Positions 51,581 through 59,240 of a stretch of DNA of 64,000 nucleotides are shown piece by piece. Each line of letters opens with the position of its first letter. The stretch's first letter is position 1. Source of the stretch: Clostridium sp. K13 (GTDB lineage Bacteria > Bacillota > Clostridia > Clostridiales > Clostridiaceae); the NCBI RefSeq assembly GCF_019734195.1, contig NZ_JAASHM010000002.1, positions 217,999 to 281,998 of the forward strand, read 5' to 3'. The translations under genes and the position numbers were made by a program. Below the pieces are notes generated by a model. It did not search any database. It was not told the origin of the DNA and saw only the letters and a program-made list of their open reading frames with translations.

Positions 51581-54133
51581 ATGAAGAGAAATAAAATTAT
51601 GGCAATGATAATGGCAGCTTTAATTTCAAGTTCAGTAATATTAGGAGATGTTACAACTACTTATGCAGCTGATTCAACTGTACAAGCTAAGGCAATTGTA
51701 GAAGAAATGACTATTGAACAAAAAATTGGACAAATGCTAATGCCTGACTTTAGACAATGGAAAATGGATGGAGAAGATGCAGTTTCTGACTTTACTACAA
51801 TGAATGCAGAGGTTGCACAAATTATAGATGACTTTGATTTAGGTGGAGTTATTTTGTTTGCTCAAAATGTTAAAACTACAGAACAAACTACAAAATTAAC
51901 TCATGATTTACAACAAGTTATTGCAAATGATGAATCTAATGATTTACCACTATTAATAACAGTTGACCAAGAAGGAGGCATTGTTACGAGACTTGGAACT
52001 GGTACAAGCTTACCTGGAAATATGGCATTAGGAGCAACAAAAAATGAATTAAGTTCTTATAGAGCAGGTTCTGTTATAGGAAAAGAGTTAAATTCATTAG
52101 GGATTAACGTTAACTTTTCACCTTCTTTAGATGTTAATAATAATCCTGCAAATCCAGTTATAGGTTTAAGATCATTCTCAAGTAATGCTGATTTAGTTAG
52201 TAAGCTTGGAATTAAAATGATAAATGGTATTCAGGAACAAGGAGTTTCAGGAGCAGCTAAACATTTCCCAGGTCATGGTGATACTGCAACGGATTCTCAT
52301 TATGGGCTACCAGTAGTTGATAAAAGTTATGATGAGCTTAAAGAGATAGAATTAAAACCTTTTAAAGCGGCAATTGAAAATGGAGTTGATATGATAATGA
52401 CTGCTCATGTTCAATTACCACAAATAGAAAGGGATACAGTTATTTCTAAAAATGATGGTCAAGAAATTGGTATACCATCAACTTTATCTGATGATGTATT
52501 AACTGGAGTTTTAAGAGAAGATATGGGGTATAATGGAATAATAATAACAGATGCTCTTAATATGGATGCTATTTCTAAGAACTTTGGTGAAGTGGAAACT
52601 GTTAAAATGGCTATTAAAGCTGGTGTTGATATAGCATTAATGCCTACAATCCTAAGAAGTAGTGCTGATGTTTCTAAATTACAAGCAATAGTTGATGGAA
52701 TTAAAGAAGCTGTTGAAAGTGGTGAGTTAACTATATCTGAAATAGATGATTCTGTTGAAAGAATAGTTAAGTTAAAAATAGATAGAGGTATAATTAATGT
52801 TAATAATGATACCAGAACAGTTGATGAAAAGATAGCTAATGCTAAAACTATTGTTGGTTCTAATGAAAATAGAGCTGTAGAAAGAGAAATTTCAGCTGAA
52901 GCTATTACTGTGGTAAAAAATGAAAATAATATATTACCTTTAAATCCTAAAGAAGGACAAAATGTTCTGCTTATAGCGCCATATGATAATGAACTTCCTG
53001 GAATGAAATTTGGAGTTACTAGACTTATTGCTGAAGGTAAAATGGATTCTGTAAAAATAGATACTCATCGTTATTCAAATGGTAATTTATTAACTGATGA
53101 ATTAAAGGCTAAGATAGATAAAGCTGATTATGTTGTAGTAATATCAGAAATGGGTAACTTCTCTCATTTAAATGTAAATCATTGGATTACTGCAGGGCCA
53201 ACAGCTATAGTTGATTATGCTAATGAACTTAATAAAGATTCTGTAATTGTAAGTGTTGGTAAACCTTATGATGTTGCTGCTCATAAAAATGCCAAAGCTG
53301 AAGTAATTGCTTATGGATATAAGGGAATGGATCCAACTGAAGCTGATGGAGGATTAACTCCGACTCAATCATTTGGTCCAAATATCCCTGCAGCAATGGA
53401 AGTTATCTTTGGTGGAGCTGAAGCACAAGGTACATTGCCAGTTGATATTCCACAAGTTGATGAAACTGGTGCTATAATTTCTGGTGAAAATGCTTATAAC
53501 TATGGATTTGGTATAACTAATTTGACTTCAGTAGGGGTAAGTACTTCTACTAATAATGGAGAAGTTAAAGCTTCTGAAGAAGTTGATGTTAAACTTTCTT
53601 TAAGTGATATTGATGGACTTAAATCAGATAACTACTCATTAAAGGTTAACTTTAATAATTCAGACTTTGAAGTAGTTTCTGTTAAGGCTAATAATGAAAA
53701 TTTAAGTGTAGTTAATCATTCAGTTGATGGATCATTATTAACTATAAATTTATCTGATATAAATGAAAATGCATTAACTGATGTTATAATAACATTAAAA
53801 GCTATTGGAGAAGCTCAAAATGACTTAACTATTTTATCTGATGTTAAAGTAATTGATAGAAAAGATAGAGAGTTTACTACTTCAGGAAGTTATTCAACAA
53901 TTAATATAATTAAGGATAGTAATATAGATGTTCCGGTTGAGCCAGAAAATCCAACTATTCCAGAGAAACCAACTACTCCAGAAAAGCCAACTACGCCAAG
54001 TAAACCAGGATCTAATTCTAAGCCAAATAGCGGTAAACTACCTAACACTGGTGGTACTTCATCTGTAGCTATAAGCATATTTGCTACATTAATGGCTACT
54101 ACAGGAGCATTTCTTTCTAGAAAGAAAAAATAA
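51581..54133 (+). CDS. Cell-wall-anchored GH3 beta-N-acetylglucosaminidase (NagZ type)
   Basis: 850 residues. A signal peptide ends near TTTYA. The GH3 barrel (about 30-390) has the NagZ signature KHFPGHGDTATDSH, whose His-Asp pair is the acid/base, and nucleophile Asp in IIITDALNMDAI. An alpha/beta domain follows (about 400-650). Next is a cohesin/dockerin-binding-like beta domain (about 660-785), then a Pro-rich spacer of PEKPTTPEKP repeats. The LPNTG sortase motif, a hydrophobic helix and RKKK end the chain. It probably removes GlcNAc from wall or host glycans at the cell surface. ATG 51581 fits GGGGAG; ATG 51554 has no ribosome site. Confidence 0.92.
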   Translation: MKRNKIMAMIMAALISSSVILGDVTTTYAADSTVQAKAIVEEMTIEQKIGQMLMPDFRQWKMDGEDAVSDFTTMNAEVAQIIDDFDLGGVILFAQNVKTTEQTTKLTHDLQQVIANDESNDLPLLITVDQEGGIVTRLGTGTSLPGNMALGATKNELSSYRAGSVIGKELNSLGINVNFSPSLDVNNNPANPVIGLRSFSSNADLVSKLGIKMINGIQEQGVSGAAKHFPGHGDTATDSHYGLPVVDKSYDELKEIELKPFKAAIENGVDMIMTAHVQLPQIERDTVISKNDGQEIGIPSTLSDDVLTGVLREDMGYNGIIITDALNMDAISKNFGEVETVKMAIKAGVDIALMPTILRSSADVSKLQAIVDGIKEAVESGELTISEIDDSVERIVKLKIDRGIINVNNDTRTVDEKIANAKTIVGSNENRAVEREISAEAITVVKNENNILPLNPKEGQNVLLIAPYDNELPGMKFGVTRLIAEGKMDSVKIDTHRYSNGNLLTDELKAKIDKADYVVVISEMGNFSHLNVNHWITAGPTAIVDYANELNKDSVIVSVGKPYDVAAHKNAKAEVIAYGYKGMDPTEADGGLTPTQSFGPNIPAAMEVIFGGAEAQGTLPVDIPQVDETGAIISGENAYNYGFGITNLTSVGVSTSTNNGEVKASEEVDVKLSLSDIDGLKSDNYSLKVNFNNSDFEVVSVKANNENLSVVNHSVDGSLLTINLSDINENALTDVIITLKAIGEAQNDLTILSDVKVIDRKDREFTTSGSYSTINIIKDSNIDVPVEPENPTIPEKPTTPEKPTTPSKPGSNSKPNSGKLPNTGGTSSVAISIFATLMATTGAFLSRKKK

Positions 54134-54145
54134 TAAGTTTAAAAT

Positions 54146-54202
54146 ATAAAAAATAAACACATTCATTAATAAGTTTTTTATTAATAAATGTGTTTATTTT
54201 TG
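54146..54202 (+). terminator. Terminator after NagZ-type gene
   Basis: AAATAAACACATT / AATGTGTTTATTT with inner ATTAATA/TATTAAT pairing, followed by TTGAATTT. Confidence 0.8.
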
Positions 54203-54334
54203 AATTTAAATATATAATATATCTAGCAATGAGATTGGGAGTGCAGGTATTTTAAAATTAATATATTTAATTGACCTGTAAGGCAATTATTATTTATAAT
54301 TAAATAATGCATAAAGAAGATAGGTGATTAAGAT

Positions 54335-55315
54335 ATGGCGACAATAGTAGATGTTGCAAAATTAGCAGGTGTTACACCAACAACTGTATCACGTGTTATT
54401 AACAATAGAGGATATATTAGTGAAAAAACTAGAAATAAAGTTTATGGGGCTATGGATGAATTGGGGTATCAACCTAATGAAATAGCTCGTTCATTAACAA
54501 AGCAAAAAAGTAATACAATTGGAGTTATAGTACCGCATATATCACATCCATACTTTGCAAAATTAATAAGTAATTTAGAAAATGAAGCATCAAAAAAAGA
54601 TTATAAAATAATTTTATGTAATAGTAAGGAAAAGGCTGAAAAAGAAAAGCAATATTTAGATATGTGTAAAAGTAATAGAGTTGCTGGAATAGTTTTATGT
54701 AGTGGAAATGTTGAATCAAATAAAATTAATACTGGAGATATACCAGTAGTTTTATTAGAGAAAAACTTTGAAGAAGGAAAACTAGGAATACAGTGTGATA
54801 ATTATCAAGGTGGAAAACTTGCAACAGAACATTTAATAGAGTGTGGATGTAAAAAAGTATTGCACTTTAGTGGAGTAATTGATGAAGAAATGCCTGCAGA
54901 TAATAGAGAAAAAGCATTTATAGATACATGTATCAAAAATAGTGTTAAATATTATATTAAAAAGTTTGATATAAATACATATAATCAAATGGATTATTAT
55001 GAAGCAATAAAAGATACAATTGCTGAAGTAAAAGAAATAGATGGAATATTTGCAAGTAGTGATTTAATAGCAGCACAAGTTATCCAAGTTTGTAATGAAT
55101 TAAATATAAGAATTCCACAAGACATTAAATTAGTTGGATTTGATGATGTGGAAATATCTAAATTAACTACTCCAACTATTACAACTATACATCAGCCAAT
55201 TAAAGAGATGTCTAAATTAGCAGTTGAATTAATAGATACTAAATATACTAATGTAGAAATAGATAAGCAAATTATAGTGCCTGTAGAATTAGTAGTTAGG
55301 AATAGCACAAAATGA
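54335..55315 (+). CDS. LacI-family repressor, probably of sucrose use
   Basis: 326 residues. The helix-turn-helix and hinge are TIVDVAKLAGVTPTTVSRVINNRGYISEKTRNKVYGAMDELGYQPNEIARSL. The periplasmic-binding-like domain has GVIVPHISHPYFAKL, GIQCDNYQGGKLATEHLIECG, IFASSDLIAAQ and LVGFDDVEISKLTTPTITTIHQP. It is convergent with sucrose phosphorylase and fructokinase, whose promoter carries a 12-bp-arm palindrome with a central CG, typical of LacI-type operators. A candidate promoter TTGACC-N18-TATAAT precedes it. Sucrose control is inferred. Confidence 0.9.
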   Translation: MATIVDVAKLAGVTPTTVSRVINNRGYISEKTRNKVYGAMDELGYQPNEIARSLTKQKSNTIGVIVPHISHPYFAKLISNLENEASKKDYKIILCNSKEKAEKEKQYLDMCKSNRVAGIVLCSGNVESNKINTGDIPVVLLEKNFEEGKLGIQCDNYQGGKLATEHLIECGCKKVLHFSGVIDEEMPADNREKAFIDTCIKNSVKYYIKKFDINTYNQMDYYEAIKDTIAEVKEIDGIFASSDLIAAQVIQVCNELNIRIPQDIKLVGFDDVEISKLTTPTITTIHQPIKEMSKLAVELIDTKYTNVEIDKQIIVPVELVVRNSTK

Positions 55316-55329
55316 AGTAAAAATAAGTA

Positions 55330-55363
55330 AAGAAGCATTTTTAGGAAGAAAAATGCTTCTTTT
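55330..55363. terminator. Convergent terminator between lacI-type and sucrose phosphorylase genes
   Basis: AGAAGCATTTTT / AAAAATGCTTCT followed by TTTG; the inner A/T runs let it work on both strands. Confidence 0.85.
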
Positions 55364-55374
55364 GTTCGTATATA

Positions 55375-56838
55375 TTAAATGGGGTATAATGATGTATCGC
55401 CATCATCATTTATATATTTAATTGTTGACTTACTAGTAGTTAAATCAACGTTTAAAGTACAGTATTTATCAGCCTTTTTCCAAGTTAAGATAATTTCATT
55501 ATCATTTGAAGGTTCAACAGTAAATTCACCATCAAATGCAGGATACTCATTTCTAAAGTCAATTAACTTAAGTAATCTTTGAACAACATCTTGATTATAT
55601 GCCTTATCAATTTCATCTAAAGTAAAGTTATGCCTATTAATTTCACGACCTTCTCCAGTACGAGTAACATTCTCAATGTCATTTTCGCCAGCTAATAATC
55701 CAACATAGTATACTTGTGGAATACCAGGAGCAAAGAATTGAATTGCTCTTGCAGCTAAGTAAGCATCATCGTTACAACCTAGAACAGAATAGTAAGAACA
55801 TCTTATTTGATGAACATCAAATCCGTCTGGGCTCTTATGAGCATCAGAATGAACTAAGCTTAAGTTTGCACCATGTTCTAAGCAATGATCAACTATTTTT
55901 CTAGCATCCTTAGTAGATACTAAATCATCTAAGTCAGGTTTTACAGGAATACCATCATGACAGTCTAACATTGTAAATTGATTAGAAGGCCTATCTTTTA
56001 AGTATGAAGTAAGTGCTGAACTAGATTTATTAACTAATGTACTTAAAATAGTATAAGGTAAAATAAAATCATAAATATAATTTCCGTATTTAGCTAATTT
56101 ATATTGAGTAGTGTAATGGGCATGAACCTCTGGAAGTAAATCAATATCAAGAGATTTTGCTAAATCAGATACCCAATCTAAGAAGTCATATATTTCAGGT
56201 TCAACAAAGAAACAGCTAGTACCAAGTTTCTTTATTACATATCCTACAGCATCAAGTCTTACAATTTTAACATTATTTTTATGGAAGTTTTCAAAGAATT
56301 CCTTTAATAATGCTTTAACTGATTTAGAGTTAATATCAAGATCAATTTGTTCAGATGGAGTTTCCTTACCAAAAGTAGTCCAAACAGAAACATCTTTACC
56401 TTTTATATCAAATGTTGAATAAGGAACTTGTCTACGTAAGAACATTTTATTTATATCTTCTTGAACAGGTTTACCATCAGCCCATATTTTATCTAGAGTA
56501 ATAAATAAATCTGCATACTTAGAATCTTGTCCATTCTTTAAGAAATCTTGGAAGAATACTGAGTTTTTAGAAATATGATTAACCATTAAATCAAGAAGAA
56601 TATCATGTTTTTCACCAATTTTACGTATATCTTCCCATGTACCAAATTGAGGTTCTATTTCTAAATAAGTAAGTGGAGCAAATCCTCTGTCTCCTGATGA
56701 AGGGAAGGGAGGAAGTATATGAATACCACCTTGAAAGGTATTAGGAAAATATTTTGTAAGTACATTATCTAATGCTTTTAAATCTCCACCAAGAGAATCA
56801 GGATAAGTTATAAGTTGAACTTTGTTTTTAACTGCCAT
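55375..56838 (-). CDS. Sucrose phosphorylase (GH13)
   Basis: 487 residues, cytoplasmic. It starts NKVQLITYPDSLGGDLKALDNVL and has HILPPFPSSGDRGFAPLTYLEIEP. The nucleophile Asp is in KIVRLDAVGYVIKK, the acid Glu in LLPEVHAHYTTQYKLA, and the His-Asp pair in TMLDCHDGIPVKPDLDDL, with GIPQVYYVGLLAGENDIE later. It converts sucrose and phosphate to glucose-1-phosphate and fructose; the fructokinase upstream handles the fructose. AGGAG precedes the ATG. It is 22 bp after fructokinase on the same strand. No sucrose transporter is in the window. Confidence 0.94.
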   Translation of the reverse strand: MAVKNKVQLITYPDSLGGDLKALDNVLTKYFPNTFQGGIHILPPFPSSGDRGFAPLTYLEIEPQFGTWEDIRKIGEKHDILLDLMVNHISKNSVFFQDFLKNGQDSKYADLFITLDKIWADGKPVQEDINKMFLRRQVPYSTFDIKGKDVSVWTTFGKETPSEQIDLDINSKSVKALLKEFFENFHKNNVKIVRLDAVGYVIKKLGTSCFFVEPEIYDFLDWVSDLAKSLDIDLLPEVHAHYTTQYKLAKYGNYIYDFILPYTILSTLVNKSSSALTSYLKDRPSNQFTMLDCHDGIPVKPDLDDLVSTKDARKIVDHCLEHGANLSLVHSDAHKSPDGFDVHQIRCSYYSVLGCNDDAYLAARAIQFFAPGIPQVYYVGLLAGENDIENVTRTGEGREINRHNFTLDEIDKAYNQDVVQRLLKLIDFRNEYPAFDGEFTVEPSNDNEIILTWKKADKYCTLNVDLTTSKSTIKYINDDGDTSLYPI

Positions 56839-56860
56839 TTTTATATCTCCTCTTAATTTA

Positions 56861-57817
56861 CTATATATTATAAAGTGCTTTTAATTCTTCTATTGAAGGT
56901 AATTCTGCAATAGCACCTACATGTTTAAGTTTAAAGGCACTAACTGCAAATCCTATATTTAAAGATTCTTTTAAAGTATAATTGCTAGTAATAGCAGTAT
57001 AGAATCCACCCCAGAAAGCATCACCAGCTCCAGTTGTATCTACAACTTCAGTAGCTAGTGTTTCAAATTTAATAGTTTCTTTGCCGTTTGAAACTATTGC
57101 ACCATCTTTACCTAAAGTCATTATTACAAGTTTTGCACCACATTTAATAAACTTGTTCACATGATTTTCAGGAGTATCAGGTCCAAAGATTCTTTCAGCA
57201 TCTACTTCAGAAGGTTTTATAATATCAACTTTGCTTAAAAGGCTTTTTATATATTGGATTCCATCATGTCCTTTTTCCCAAATCATTTCATGATAGTTTG
57301 GATCAAAGCCTATAATAACATCACTTTTTCTAGCTTCTTCAATAACTTTTTCAATCATTTTTCTTGATTTTGATTGAGAAATAGGCCAGCAAGAAAAATG
57401 AACTATTTTACTATTTTTTAATATTAAATCTATTTGAGAATTATATTCTAAATTATAATCTGCACTACGATAGAAAATAGGTAGTGGAGTTTCCTTACTT
57501 TTAGTTACAAGAACCATACTTGTTGAGTTATTAACTCTATTAATTAATTCAGTATTAATATTATTTTTCTTTAGGTGATTAATTAAAAAATCACCTAATC
57601 CATCATTTCCTACACATGAAGTTATAACTGGATTACCGCCAAGTTTTTTAATATTCATAGTTATATTTGCTGGTGAACCACCAAAAAATCTTGAGTATTT
57701 ATTACAATTAAAACTAGTATCATAATCATCAGAAATCATATCTACTAATAATTCACCAATTGTAAATACATCATTAGTTTTATCATGGAATTGTATAGTA
57801 TTACTAAAGTTAAACAT
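56861..57817 (-). CDS. PfkB-family carbohydrate kinase, probable fructokinase
   Basis: 318 residues of the ribokinase/PfkB family: FTIGELLVDMISDDY, KYSRFFGGSPANITMNIKKLGG, SCVGNDGLGDFLINHL, GFDPNYHEMIW and the catalytic-base motif DTTGAGDAFWGGFYTA. Its position ahead of sucrose phosphorylase fits phosphorylation of the released fructose. I chose ATG 57817, which follows GGAGGT; a TTG at 57829 overlaps that site. Its promoter (57876-57848) is near consensus and overlapped by a LacI-type operator. Confidence 0.9.
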   Translation of the reverse strand: MFNFSNTIQFHDKTNDVFTIGELLVDMISDDYDTSFNCNKYSRFFGGSPANITMNIKKLGGNPVITSCVGNDGLGDFLINHLKKNNINTELINRVNNSTSMVLVTKSKETPLPIFYRSADYNLEYNSQIDLILKNSKIVHFSCWPISQSKSRKMIEKVIEEARKSDVIIGFDPNYHEMIWEKGHDGIQYIKSLLSKVDIIKPSEVDAERIFGPDTPENHVNKFIKCGAKLVIMTLGKDGAIVSNGKETIKFETLATEVVDTTGAGDAFWGGFYTAITSNYTLKESLNIGFAVSAFKLKHVGAIAELPSIEELKALYNI

Positions 57818-57847
57818 TATTACCTCCAAATCGTTTTCTATAACTAG

Positions 57848-57892
57848 AGTATAAATACAAAAAATATATATGTCAAGCGATTGACATATATA
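57848..57892 (-). promoter_or_regulatory. Sucrose operon promoter with overlapping LacI-type operator
   Basis: On the minus strand TTGACA (57876-57871), a 17-bp spacer and TATACT (57853-57848) give a strong promoter. TATATATGTCAA (57865-57876) and TTGACATATATA (57881-57892) are perfect 12-bp arms around GCGA, so the operator covers the -35. Confidence 0.82.
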
Positions 57893-58252
57893 ATATTTTA
57901 ATTATGATTTTTATTAATAGAAGTAATAGTTATAGAACTGTAAAATTTTAATCTTTTAATAATAGTTATAATTAAAAAAGTTAAAAATGTATTAAAAATA
58001 CGCAGTAGATTGGCTAAACATTAAGGCTAAATTTTTTATAGCTAGATGATAAAATTATACATATAGAAGATAAAGTTAATAGATATGGCTAGAGAATATA
58101 TTCCCTGGAGATGGGGTATATGAAAGAGAACAACATCTTTTACTTATGAAGGTAGTGGATTTGTGGATTTTATGTACTTTAAAATTAAATAGATTATAAA
58201 AATGGGACATATAAAATTTTAGGAGGCCCATTTTTATAAAGTAATATTAAAT
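57893..58252. other. 360-bp stretch without a supported gene
   Basis: AT-rich. A short open frame (about 58083-58198, plus strand) reads WLENIFPGDGVYEREQHLLL and then KVVDLWILCTLKLNRL, with no ribosome site and stops just upstream. It may be a gene remnant; I cannot assign it. At 58201-58240 an AATGGG / CCCATT hairpin with T-rich sequence on the minus strand may end the AraC transcript. Confidence 0.35.
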
Positions 58253-59020
58253 CTAACAGCTCATTTTTTCTATATAATATTTTTCACGATATTGACGTAA
58301 AGTAATGCCAGTTATTTTTTTAAATTGCTTTTCAAGATGACTTTGAGAAGAAAAACTCATGCAAGTAGCAATTTCTAGATAAGAACGGTCAGAGTGTATT
58401 AGCAGTTTTTTTACTACTTCAATTTTTTCATTAATTATAAATTCTTTAATAGAAATTCCCTCGTATTTTCTAAATAGTACTGATAAATAATTAGGATTTA
58501 ATGATAATTCAGTAGCTATTTCAGGAATTTTTATTTTATCATGAAGATGAGAAAAAATATAATTCTTACATTGTTCTATATAGAGATTTTGATTTTTGCC
58601 AATACTTTTATTTGATATATTTTTAAAATCATTAACTAATTTGGCATATTCATATTGTGATTGACGCATTAATTTTTCTATAGAATTATAATCATCTAAG
58701 CTTTCTATTTTATTAATATAAGTATCACTTAAAGAAAAAGATATTTCAGGATCAATTCCGCCCCTAATTGCAGCTCTACAAGCTAGAGTAACTACAACAA
58801 TACCTAAGTTCTTAATGTGACGAATGGGATTTTTAGCAAGAATTGCGTTATATGAGTCATCATAGCTTTGGGGAATGGTTTTTTCTAAAAGTTCTAAGTC
58901 ACCATTTTCTATACAGTGTAATTCTCTAAGCTCCTGCTCATAAGGTGGATGTATAGTTTGCATCTCTAAGTTTTTATATAATAAATTACAAAAATCAGCC
59001 TGAATGTCATGTTCTATCAT
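58253..59020 (-). CDS. AraC-family transcriptional regulator
   Basis: 255 residues. The N-terminal part (about 1-135) is all-helical and holds LHCIENGDLELLEKTIP, NLGIVVVTLACRAAIRGGIDPEISFSLSDTYI, a sensor type common in Firmicutes. The C-terminal domain (about 155-250) has two helix-turn-helix motifs: KIPEIATELSLNPNYLSVLFRKYEGISIKEFI and YLEIATCMSFSSQSHLEKQFKKITGITLRQYREKYY. It is divergent from the GH3 gene, with direct repeats between them as likely binding sites. AAAGGAG precedes the ATG. A truncated copy lies at 49608. Confidence 0.92.
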   Translation of the reverse strand: MIEHDIQADFCNLLYKNLEMQTIHPPYEQELRELHCIENGDLELLEKTIPQSYDDSYNAILAKNPIRHIKNLGIVVVTLACRAAIRGGIDPEISFSLSDTYINKIESLDDYNSIEKLMRQSQYEYAKLVNDFKNISNKSIGKNQNLYIEQCKNYIFSHLHDKIKIPEIATELSLNPNYLSVLFRKYEGISIKEFIINEKIEVVKKLLIHSDRSYLEIATCMSFSSQSHLEKQFKKITGITLRQYREKYYIEKMSC

Positions 59021-59084
59021 TTTAAATACTCCTTTAAACAGTTAAAGAATTGCTTATAAAGTCCTTTGTTTAATTGTTTACATT

Positions 59085-59137
59085 ATATCACAAAATATCT
59101 GTGAAAAGTGATATAAATATGTGAAAAGTGATATAAA
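59085..59137 (+). promoter_or_regulatory. Direct repeats between araC-type and GH3 genes
   Basis: GTGAAAAGTGATATAAA occurs at 59101-59117 and 59121-59137, 20 bp apart on the same helix face, with an inverted TATATCAC half-site at 59085-59092. Only one copy (50043-50059) remains at the decayed paralogous locus. Confidence 0.65.
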
Positions 59138-59240
59138 AAATAGAAAATATTTCTTAAAATGAGATTGAAATAAGGTAGTGTTTAAGAAATTAACAATATA
59201 TGTATAGATAAAAATGAGAGTTAAATTGATGGAGGATATT

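Noticed and set aside
58083..58198. Short open frame WLENIFPGDGVYERE as a gene
   Set aside because: No start codon with ribosome site, stops directly upstream and no recognisable family; recorded only as possible debris.
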